Shown here piece after piece: positions 33,326 through 45,300 of a DNA stretch of 64,000 nt; within the stretch, counting starts at the first letter, position 1; every line of letters starts with the position of its first letter. A program made the position numbers and the translations under genes. A model generated the notes under the pieces. It did no database searches and was not told where the DNA came from. It saw nothing but the letters and a program-made list of their open reading frames with translations. The stretch is from assembly GCA_008973525.1 (NCBI GenBank), contig WACJ01000124.1:992001-1056000 (forward strand). Reading direction: 5' to 3'. The stretch is from Stenopsyche tienmushanensis (Eukaryota > Arthropoda > Insecta > Trichoptera > Stenopsychidae).

Positions 33326-36300
33326 ATGCCGGTCCGTAAGCAAGGTGGTGAGATTTATATATTTTTGATTGAATTTCGTATATTTATGCGTGTTTTCATT
33401 AATAATTCAAGATATGTATTTTTTGGGGGCTCGCATACGTCACCTGACGGGGGTTGAGTGAGTGTGAGCGTGTGTGTGTATGTGTGTACGCGCGTGCGTG
33501 CGTGTGTGTGCGTTGTGTGTAGTACTACAGTAGGGTGCCTTTTCCCGTATTGAGCCTATCAATAAAAACGGTGTTGCCAGTGCTCCTCTCATCATTTATT
33601 TTTTTGCACCGTCCGAATAATATTCGCTTTAAATAACAAACAATTTATTCGATCGCTTTTGTTTCTACAGCGCGAAACGCCCACATGAATTTTCCTACAC
33701 TGCCAAAACAAAATATAAATTTATATAAATAACCGACACGCAATAAATGGCACGCATTAAAAAATTAAACAAATTGACGTTTGCCATCACAGAAAAAAAA
33801 TCACAGCGAGGGACGACCGCGATTATTTTGAACAATTCGAATTAAATGCACCGACAAAAATAAATTTGAAATAAATCGATCGTCGTTTGTTTTCGTTCGG
33901 ATTTGAATCGATCTTAAGCGCGCTCATTCCGACCATTCCAATTTTGAATCGATCGAGATCGATTTAAATATATTTTCGCATGATATTATCTACTAGAGCT
34001 ATTGTATGAAATTATTTTAGTTTGCGATGTGTATACTATCTAAAGATTGCTCAGACCATGCTCTAAAAATGATCTTGGCTGGATTTCAGTCTAGACCAGG
34101 CCAGACTAGTTGTAGGCTCGCTATATATAAATATGTTTTTAAATTGCATTTTTAAATCGATCCATAAATATTTTATGATCGATCCGAATTGTTTCCGATA
34201 AATTGGTTTTTATCGAACGTGTCTAGGGCACAAAAGGGGACTTATTGCAAAGCTCTTCCAAATGAGCTTTGCTGCAATGCAGATAGTATACATACATAAA
34301 TGCGAGCAAAATATTATCGGAAGCTCTGTTAACTTGAGCGTGAAGAAGGGCAATGCTTGTAATTAATGTACGGTCTGCAAGACATCCATGTAGATTTGTA
34401 TTTTCCGGGATGATAAATTTATTTAATAAAAATGTCGAAATTAAGGTATGTTTACATTTGTGATGGAGGTAGCTCCCGGTAATAAAGAGAGTCCTTAATG
34501 GCATTTTAATTAAATTTATCCCATCGGAAGAGACTGTGTCAATTGCCGAATCTCAGAAAAGCTCAGTTTGTCCTTCTTGCAAAATTTCATTAATGTCAAG
34601 CAATAAATATGTACTTTAATATTTGAATTTCAATAATTCAAGGCTTTATTTTATTTCATCTCAATGTAGATTCATATCATGGAATCTGATATTTCAGCAT
34701 CGATTTGAAAGCCCCTGGTCCAGACCGTGACATCTCTGTCTTACACATGTGACAACTGTTATATAATTTCAGTATGTTGTGAGAGCAGTTCATCCTTTTA
34801 TTTTAATATAAAGTTTTAGCTGGGACTGATAAGAGTCCCGGATTTTTGAACGCGAGACAAAATAGCTGCGAAAGCTCGTACCGGCTATAAATCTAAATAA
34901 AAAAAAAACACTTCGAAAAATTTAACCAGACCTCAAAGTCGTCGCCTCAAAGATGAACCCTCGAGCTGTCCATGGATCCAATAAATAATGTATTGGTATT
35001 ATTATATCATGTTTATCATTCATTAATACACATTCCATGTGACAACCGAGCTATTTTAAGTGTCAACACATGATGCTTCATATTAATACACCGCGGTGAA
35101 ATCTTTTCGCGAAAAAAATATCTGTCAAATCTACGGACGTAGGTCTACGTCATTCACGACCCAAACGAGATCTTCGAATACTTCAGCAGGAAACCGAGAC
35201 GAAACCCCAAAAAAATCCCTAGCGAACCTCTTATGCTTAAGTTACTACTTCACCAAATAACACAATGTATTAATAATCAAACGTTTTTTATCCACAGATA
35301 TTGATGGAACTATGACAGCTTTAGAACGCGGAAAACTAAGTATGCGAAAAATCTTTATTTTGTGCGAACGAACGATAGCGAGCTTATGATATGATTGGAA
35401 ATTTGCTAACACTTTTATATTCCAAAAACGATCGACGGTAGGCATGTCTCATCACACCACCGACTGATTGATTTGCGATAGTTTAAAATCAGTTTTAAAT
35501 CATCGCAAGAGGAGCAAAATCATCACATCATCAGATTCGCTCAGCGAAATGTATCGAAAATTGGAAGATAAATTACTCATGCACGCTTAGTTGTACGCTA
35601 TACTAACACGAATACGAATCAATATTTAACACCTTGCATCCCAATTATTGTTATTTTGTTGATGGAATGCCCCTTTAACACAATGATGCCGATCACAATC
35701 CGATCGAAACAGGGCTTCGAATCGTTATGGTTTTCATTTCGGTTTTCGTTCCGGTTTAGATCCAAACATTTACATTGTTTCGGTTACCATTTATGAAATA
35801 ATTAAATGTATAATAATTAGAACTGGAAGTATATAACATCGATAGAAGCATCCCGGCTTGTAATGCATAAGACTGAGAATCAAATTGAAATCTAGGAGTC
35901 CACACATTCTTCAGCATGGAAGTCTTAAGTCCTGGACAGCTGATTTGCAGCAAAAAAATTAAGCATATTTTTACTTTGTATAATATGTTGCATAATATAG
36001 ACTATAATTAAGAAAGAATATTAAAAAATTAAAAAATAGTGAGCGATTGAAGGAAAATGTGCGTTTTTACCAACTTTTTCTGTAGTTTTTTGATTATATA
36101 AAAAAAACTTTTGAATATTTTTGAATAATTGTAGTCTATACGATGAAGACGTTTATTATGCACATACCTGCCTAATTTCATAAAGAATGCTCATCTAGGA
36201 CGTATGGGAGCACTTCCATGAGTTTGGAAAAAGTAGTTTCGAGAAAAACGCGTTTAAAGTTTCTCCTCTCCTCGTCGGCCTATAACATTGCGAATTTCAT

Positions 36301-39300
36301 TTGTACTTGAAATTTACTGAATGTATTCTTAAATATTTTATGGAACCATTGCTAACCATTTTAACATGATTTTTCATGGCGTATATATGTTTTTAAAAAT
36401 GCAGTCGCCAGCCACAATTCCTATAGGGTGCGACCCAAGATGATTGAGTTATTATTATATGAGAATGAGTTTGCGATCTATTTAATATCAGAGAATTTGT
36501 GTAAATATATACGAATTTATTGCAGATAGATAGCATATTTAGAGCACTGTAAAACGATGTATAATATATAAGGACAAATTTGTTTATATATGAATTTTGA
36601 TTGCATTAAGATCATATCGTCAAGAAATTATCGACCAATTTGCGAATAAATTCGAAAACTCTATTTGATAAAGGACTGTACGTTAATTTGAATGGATGTT
36701 GATGCAATTATGGCATTATTTTGAATATGGAAATCGTTAATGAACAATTAAGGTAGGATAAATTTGAAAAAAAATAAATGATTTATATGAAATGTGGCGT
36801 TACTTCAAATCGCTCGGTTTGACAAACTGTCTGAAATGAATACTTCAGAATTTCGATCGAAAATCCAAAAAATATCTATGTGGAGTCGTATTATCAATTA
36901 TCAGAAATGATCATTTTCATAATCGCAAAAGATTGATTGAGCATAAAATAGACTTTTATCATCAAGGAATTTAATATTTTAGATAAAGTCGATGATGATG
37001 AATGTCTTTGCATTGGATTTTCCCAATGTTTAATAAAGTGGGTACTGCAAAATCTATAGCGCTCTCCATAGGATTTTTTCTAGGAAAAGGAGTGTAGTAC
37101 AATAGTTTCGCATTACCTTCCATATGTGGTTAAACTATAGTAGAATTATTTGAATAGGAATTAAGGATAAAATCTATGAGTGAGTAGTGAAATTATCACG
37201 ATATCTGTATTTACTTTTTCGAATTCAAGAAATCAGGACCTGGATTGAGACGATCGATCAGAAATATCAATTTGTCCGATTTGTCCAATTTGTCTTATTG
37301 TCGTCTTTTAAAATGGATCCGCGTTCGCTAAGAGCAAATCTGACAGCACACGATGCAGTTGTTGGTGCATTTCGATCGCGATTTACATCACCATATGCCG
37401 AAAGCTTGCCAAGAACGCCAATGCCATTAACAGCACGAGGGATTCGAATCGATCGAGTTCGATTAATTTATTGAGCATTGTATCCAAGTGAATGATGATT
37501 TTTTGGACCTTGCTTTGGCGAAGTATGCCAAAAATCTTATATATTGGCTGCTCGTTCAGATCGGACATGTGCGTTTATTCATCTGTCGAAGAAGCATTAT
37601 TGGCACTGCATAATGGACGCTGTGTTGATATCAGATATCCTTATTGATTGTATACTTGCCTTGGGGTGTCATGCATTTGTGTCTATTGTATTAGATGTTT
37701 TAATTATAGTTATAGTCAAAAAACAAGTTGTTTTGCAGCGTATAAGTGAAGAGCTTGCCATACGTTTGTACCGGCTCGGTAGAGCCGGTTGCTAAAATTA
37801 TTTTGGTTCATAGAGCTGATTCTTAAAATATAACATCGATATTGTGTATTAAATTCAATTTTAGTTTGAATGGAATCATAGAATTATAAAATGATAGTCA
37901 CATTGATCATCACAACTGTAACTGTGGTCAATGATGTGTGTATTGCTTTTGTAACCACAATCTGAACAACTTTATTAGCGTTATTTCATGTTGGTCCATA
38001 TTGAATGGTAATTTTAAAGATCATCAATGAGCACATATAAATTATGAGAAGCGCTCATAAATATTTAACACGAGCATAAACGTGAGATGAAATAAAAAGA
38101 CGTTTGTTTATCCTGAATTAATCCAGATGACGCAATATTTTTATTGCGTGTGTATTGTTTTCAAAAGAAAAAAAATAATGGCACAACAGAGAGCTGTTAA
38201 TTTTAAATGTTGGCGAGGGAAGGAAAAACTGAAAGAAAAACAGAAAACTGAACGGAAATTGCTTAAAAATTGGCTCTTGATTGCGATTGAATGCCAATGA
38301 AATTCGAACTCTCGTACAGGGGAGCTAAAACATGATTTTTATAATATAAAAATTATAAAGCTGATCGCTTTGAACGAAGGACTTCGTTTAAAAACGTTCT
38401 CAAATAAACAACACACTACAGCTTGTAAGCCATCGTATCATCGCCGATGCTGCAAGGACCAAAATATCTCCAAAATAATTAAGACACAGTGTATGTAAAG
38501 AGACTAAAAACGATTTTACCAAAACGAAGAAACGTTTAAGCAGACGCGTGCTCTTGCGCAGATGGCTCGAGTTAAATTTGCACAAAGTACAGGAACACAC
38601 CACTTTTTTGGTCGTCGTCTATAAACCAACATCTTGTAAATTCTCATATACACCAGCATTTGGATGCTTATTTCTTCACCGACGATGCCGTCTGATATAA
38701 ACACGAAAATGCATCCTCGTTCGCTTCGCAAGCTCAGAGTGCAGTTTGCACCAATCGAAAGGTCATCGAGGTATTAGCGAAATATCACCAGTAAGCGCGA
38801 ATTAGGTCAGGTCAAATCTGAACGATGTCAAGAGTGTCCATCGTGCACGTTTCAAGCAAAATTATTACCAAGCCAATACGGCTTAATGGGGTACATCTCA
38901 CCCTCTCAAGCATTAATCGATCGTCGAAACAATTAAATGATATCTATTTACAACATTTGCATGTAAAGACACTCATAAACAATCCTGCACGACTTTATTG
39001 ATTATTATATTGTCTTAAATTTGTTGGTGTGGTGATTTTTTTTCTACAGTCCACTATCTGAACAACTATATCAACACACAATCACACTGCAGAATTAGGA
39101 CCTATTTAATGTCCATCGTAGGATGCTACATATGATGGAGACCCTGAGCTTAGAGCCCCGGGCCGTAGAGTCTCGCGGGTCTGTTCATTATCGGATCGTG
39201 AATGTTCTAAAAAAGGGAAGAAAATGGCTAACAAACAAAAAACACAGACGTTCTTGCCCAATATCTTTATTATTGTAGAGAGATCGTTAGGAAGCTGATA

Positions 39301-42300
39301 AGGATAGTACGTATAGTTCCCGTAGCCGAGACTATCCGTCGATCATTCCGACTTCTTCCCTGCATGTTCGCTTTTTAATAAACCCACGCGTATATTTAAG
39401 CTTGCAAATATTAACAGTAGTATCCGAAGTGGGTGATTTTCCCCCAAGCTACAGTAGCATAATTTTTGAGTTTGATTCTGAACGTCCACCCACAAGTTGC
39501 CCGTGTATATCTTTCTTTGGAAAGCAATACAAAGTTACTCGAGATTGATTTTAACTAAGAAAAGATTGATTTGAATTGAAGATCGACTTATCCTTGCAAT
39601 TTCGAGAATGGAAACACTCTTTATATATGCATATACATTTGAATCTTTTTGCAGAAAAAATATTTTTTTTTAAATCAATGTGTGTTTTTTAATGTATGTC
39701 TGTCTGTTCTATGTAATGTATAAAGTATCAACTATATAAAACTATTGAATCCAAGCTGTTTCCAAATTTACGTCTATTCATTGGAAAATCCAAATTGATC
39801 ATCATAACAAGATCATTTTATAGAAAATTAAATGTATGTCTGTCTGTTCTGCATGTAATCCTGCGTTGTTCGATTAATCCAAACTAAATGCAATATATAT
39901 GTATTGAACTTATATACAGGATGTCTTGCACATGTACCGACATTTGTTTTTGAGGAGATATTTTGCTACGTTTCACATATAGACCTATGACCTAAGTATC
40001 AGGGTTGTTAAAATAGATTTTTTTAGCATTTTAAAAAATGCCCAAATTTTCACCATTAAATCGTTATAAATTTTAATATGTGGTCGTAATAGTTTTTGTA
40101 TTTTGTAATGTATTTTTGATCTAAATTAATCATTATCTGATGCAATTGATTTAAAGAAATTATTTCTGAGCTTTCAAAGTCACATAAAATGTGCAAACAA
40201 ATAAGAGGTTTCAAATTCTAAATTCTTTAAATAAAAAAACTGTGTCGTGTGAGCCATGGAATAAGGCACGTCCCCAAGCAAAGAAGTCCATTGGTATCAA
40301 ATCTAGAGACCACGCGAGCCATGGAATAGGATACGTCCCCAGGAAAATAAATCCAGTGGTGTCAGGTCTGGAGACCGTACAAGCCACGGAATTGGGCACG
40401 TGCTCAGGTAAAGAAATCCAGTGGTGTTAGGTCTGGAAACCGTGCAAGCCACGGAATAGGGCCGCCAAAATAATTCATTAACGCGACAGGGGTGCCTTTG
40501 CAAAAATGATAGAGGAAATGCTACTTCAGATAAGTACAGTTGAAATAATGAAATGGTGTCTTGCGTGCAATTTTTTAAAACTAAATTAAGTTCAAAATAG
40601 TTGTTGTTTTTTTTTGTTTAAAGAAATTAGAAGTTTATTTGGCACATTTTATGTGACTTTGGAAGCTTAGAAATATTTTTCTTAAAGCCAATTACGTAAA
40701 ATAATGTTGTATTTGAATCAAAAATATATTATAAAGCCACAGACCACTGATTATAAATCTATGACGATTTAAAGCTGACATTTTGAGTATTTAAAAAAAA
40801 GGTAAATCTTCTAATATATAAAAATGAATTGGGTTTTATTTGTTCGAAATGCGCTGCCATATCGTTCCTTGGATTGCAATAAAACTTCGTCTACTCATTG
40901 CTAAAGATTTTATAAGTAACATTGGCATAGTTTAATATATAAATATTAATGTTTGTTTGTCCGTATTTAATGCGCTTCCATATCATTCATCCAATTGCAA
41001 TAAAACTTTGTCAACTTATTGTTTACACTTGCGGGAATAGCATAGACATAGTAAAAATATTGTATGGATGCACCATGTGCTGCGTACTGCGTTTCTTTTC
41101 AAATAATTATTAAGTGTTTATGGAATTGCAGCGCATGCCGGGTATTCGCTAGTGTTAAATAAAAAATCTATTTTGACAACCCTTAGGACGTATGGTCTCT
41201 ATATTAAACGTAGCAAAAGACCCCCCTAATCCCCAAAAAAAAATTGTCGGTCCATGTGCCAAAAATCTTGTTTATACTTGTAATATATGCAAAAATAATT
41301 GTGCCAATAGAAATGCATTTAAATCAAGCATGATATTGAGGATCGCATGATAAAATTATGTAATTTTGTTCGATAACACAAAAAATAAATCCCCATTTAA
41401 TCTTAAATCCGTTTAACGAGAGTTAAAGTGGTTTGCACCAAAAAATGATAAAAGATTTGAATGAACACGTTAGCAGTCAGATTCGCGACATGATTGATTA
41501 CTGGAATTGAAGTATTAAAATGAAAAATGAATAACCACAAAAATGGCCCACATCCGAGCGCGTAACATCCAGAGAGATGTGAAGGATTTTAGGGGACTTG
41601 CAAAAAAACGGCGAAAATGAAATGGCAACTCGTGGGACGTAATGAAACGTACCGCCGAGCGAATCGAGGAAATGAAGGAGTATTGATGGCGATGATAAAG
41701 CCTAATGTTTAAAAAATGATCTCCTTCTCTTTAGGTATGCCCACTATATATTTGGCCCAAAAACCTATTTTTAACGAGCATTAGCCGAGTCGGGGATAAT
41801 TTATATACGCGTATAGTTTGACGCGCGCGTTAAAAAACACACTCGATTATTTTTTTATATCATTTTCTAAATTTACTTGGCCCTTTTCAACGATCGTCGG
41901 AAATAAAAATGACTTGGCATTTCGACACAATGAGTCGGATCTGGTTGATGGCGGATTTGCTGCAAATTCTGTGCTGTAAAACTTATCGCAAATACGATAC
42001 TTATTAATACAGCGGCAAACAGGAAAAATTTACATTGGTAGCGATGTGTAAAAACATGCATTTTAAATTTCAACAAAAAAATATATTTTAGGCACCAATT
42101 TTTTGTTGTTTATATGACCGCATCTTTCATGCTAATTCAGTTTTCTTCCTCTTATATTTTAGCAATTGCGGATTCATTTTGGGATCTTTTTTGTAAAGGT
42201 TAGGACCCAAATTTGGAACGTATTAATAAAAAGCCGCGCAAAAAGAAAATCGTATAATACATAAATAGAATTGATATTTTCGATATTGAATATGATATGA

Positions 42301-45300
42301 TCCGGAACCTTTAGAATAGGAATCAACCATATTAACAAATTTGGACGATTGGGATTATTAATATTTACTAGAAATTAGTATGGAATTCAGATTTATCCTG
42401 GTTTTCTGGATTTGAAAAAGTAAATACTGATTAATCAAATCGTGCTGGATCACCTATGAGTGATTGAATTTACATCAATCGTTAAAATATCATGTAAAAA
42501 TAATGATAATTTAGCTGCTCACTTATAGATCCTTCCTAAAATTATTATTCAAGTGATTCTATCATAACTCAATCATATGTGGGAGTAATAAGGAAATCAT
42601 CTCGCGAAAAATCCTTTCCCAGAAAATTCTTTTAATAGTCTTTTTTTTCAAAAGCAGTACATTTTCATTAAATATATTTTAATTTATTATATCAGATATT
42701 CATGCTTTGCCAAAATCAGCCCAAATATCTAACATTCAATATAGTTGCGAGTGTAAATCCTGCTCTTCTACTGCGTTTAACCTGTTTAATGCCAATCTTT
42801 TATTATCATTATAGCGATTCAAAAAGGCGATTTATGCTAATATATATAAATCATTGAGTCGCAAAACTTGGCACCGTATTGTGGTGCATTTTTCATCCGA
42901 AAATCTTTTCAACAGCTGTTTTTTTTTAGTTTATAAAAAGCAATTATAAATAGTTCAAAGCGAATTAGAATACCATTAGGTTGGCTGGATATCGTTATTT
43001 ATTTTCTATGGGGATATTTGAAACGCCTCCAGCTTATTTTCATTTCGGATTAATACTGTCGATGGATTATTCTGTTGAACTACTTTTCAGCATCATCCAA
43101 CTAATATTAGAAGACATTGTGGCTGATGGTCGACGAGTGAGCAACGTTTACGTTGCTACCGTCTGAAATTAATATCTTGGACGACCTCCCTATTATGGCA
43201 TAATTGCTTCGTAACTTGAACCATTCCAGCTTATTAATTAAAACGTCAATGGTATTGAGAAGAATTATTTTTATTTATTTTTTATGACCTATTAACGAAT
43301 AGATGTTATTATGTACTGCCATTAAATGCTCAAGATTATTGAATTGCTACAAGCAAAGAGCTACAATAGTATGGGAGAATTCAGTCACTGTTTATACAAT
43401 GTAAATCAGGATATTTTCAATATACCAAGCTTTCAACATTGCAGATATTAATAATAATTTTCGAAACTTGAATAATTGTACATACCGGCATTAAATTAAA
43501 AAGTATAAAGCTGCTTTCTTGTCTACAAATAGTTTATGTTAATTTTTGTTAAATAAATGTCATTTACTTTTGATACAAGATGGTAGATGCTTCGGTAGAC
43601 GTGGTCAAAGCTGTGTTAGTAGTGTATATTTATTATATGGAGCTACAACATAGTTTCAGTGTTGTAGGTATAAAACATGTATATAATATTTATATGCAGA
43701 CCTCTAAAATTGCTATAAATTTCGGCAACAATATCATCACGGTAGACTGCCGTTTTGCTTACTTACAATATCAAAACAACAAAATGGGAAATTACACGTT
43801 GTTTAGCTTATTAAATTCTCAGAAAATAAAGCTTGTAACGTTCAAGCTTACATCGATTTTTTTAATCTGAAAAAATAAATACAGAGGCTGTTGATAACAT
43901 CATAGTTGCATATGATTGATTAGATTCGCAATAACAACTAAAATATTATGTAAAATATCCTTACATTTAACCTTTCCCTTACTGTGCTAAAAACACTCGC
44001 GCGCTCCGATGATGTGTATTTGGTACACCATATGAAAAAGTGACTTACAAACCACAACATTATTAGAGTCGAGTTGAAGTAAATACATCACAGGGAAGGA
44101 AAGGTTAATATGGAATGTGTGCATTTTAAATACATTAAAATTTAGCTATACTTCTCTGAACTTGTAGAACAAAAAGCAATATTGCTATGAAACTCAATCG
44201 ATCTAAAAGATACCTTTGACAACCATTGTGGCTCAAATTACGACCTATCCTTATCATATCCACTTATTGCTTCAAATTATCAATTTGTTATCAATTATCA
44301 ATTATTATCAATTATCAAATTATCAAGTTGCTATTCATTTCATTCGTATTTTGCATATATTGTTTGATGTTCATGCGTTTGACATTGTCATTCATTGATT
44401 ATTAGCATTTATCAGACAAACAAAGATGATCACGATATTAGATTTGGATGCTATTCTGCGTTCATGATTTTTAATTCATTTCAAAACGATCAATAAATAT
44501 TACTCTGGTAACACTTGGTCTGGCAATTCTGATATAAGGATCGTCAATCATTTTATCCGGTCAACTTAACATGGTCTATCAACAAGATCAATCCATTGTG
44601 GCTCATTATTTTGCATACTTTTATAAAATAGAGATTAAGCATTTAATAAGAGATATAATGCATGGATGTAAATGAAGTTGCATAAAATATATGTTTGCTG
44701 TGAAGTGCAGCAAAGGCGATCAATACTTAGAGATTCGGAAATGCATATATACACGTATGTTTTGGTATAACTATTATCCAGGTAAGTTTTCTTCACTGTC
44801 GAGACCTACATTTTCTTGGCTAAATGAGACAATGGAAACGTGGTGCATTTGCATAGAAGTATCTTTTAAAATTTTGTACGAATTGCTGAATGTATATTTT
44901 TTTGCATAAAATCATTTCAGAACATCAATAGATTGAATAAAGATTTTGCACTGGACTGCATTTTACTGCATTTATGTCTAGAGTATTGATATAACATTTG
45001 TATGCAATATGTGACGTAACAACTACAAAAGCTCATCGTTTATGTTGTGATATGAATGTGGCTTTACATAATATCTAACAATGGATAGATATGCGACGTA
45101 TGTAGTGTGATGATTATAAATGTGGTACAAAGTAATGTTTTTCTTGCATCGTTTGTTGCAAGAAATGATATCTGTTTGCGTTCAAAAATTTTACGCAAAT
45201 ATTAATCACATATAAACACAAATCAAGGCGACTTATGCCAATTGTCAAGATGCATAAAAAGTAATGCAAACGAGGAAGCAATTCGACGACCGATGGAATA

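Larger units (their letters stand above)
39915..41271. mobile_element. Foldback element with long inverted arms
   Basis: Left arm is about 39915-40200 and right arm about 40610-41271. The outer ends pair (ACAGGATGTCTTGCACATG against ACAAGATTTTTGGCACATG). Inner parts also pair, for example TCACATAAAATGTGC at 40181-40195 with its inverse near 40640-40655. A TTATA repeat may be the target duplication. The loop is a 65-bp tandem repeat, and the right arm is split by a Helitron. No coding capacity. Confidence 0.7.

Noticed and set aside
37187..37474. 95-codon plus-strand frame in dlg1 intron 1
   Set aside because: Part of it (37200-37260) recurs near 60600 as an interspersed repeat. No protein family is recognisable.
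40253..40467. CRISPR-like repeat array
   Set aside because: The units are contiguous with no unique spacers and the DNA is eukaryotic. This is a minisatellite.
40191..40503. Overlapping frames on both strands
   Set aside because: They are created by the 65-bp tandem repeat. A period not divisible by three gives several frames, none conserved.
41873..42076. Minus-strand 67-codon frame with signal-like hydrophobic stretch
   Set aside because: Single short frame in a large intron, with no homologue recognised and no splice context.
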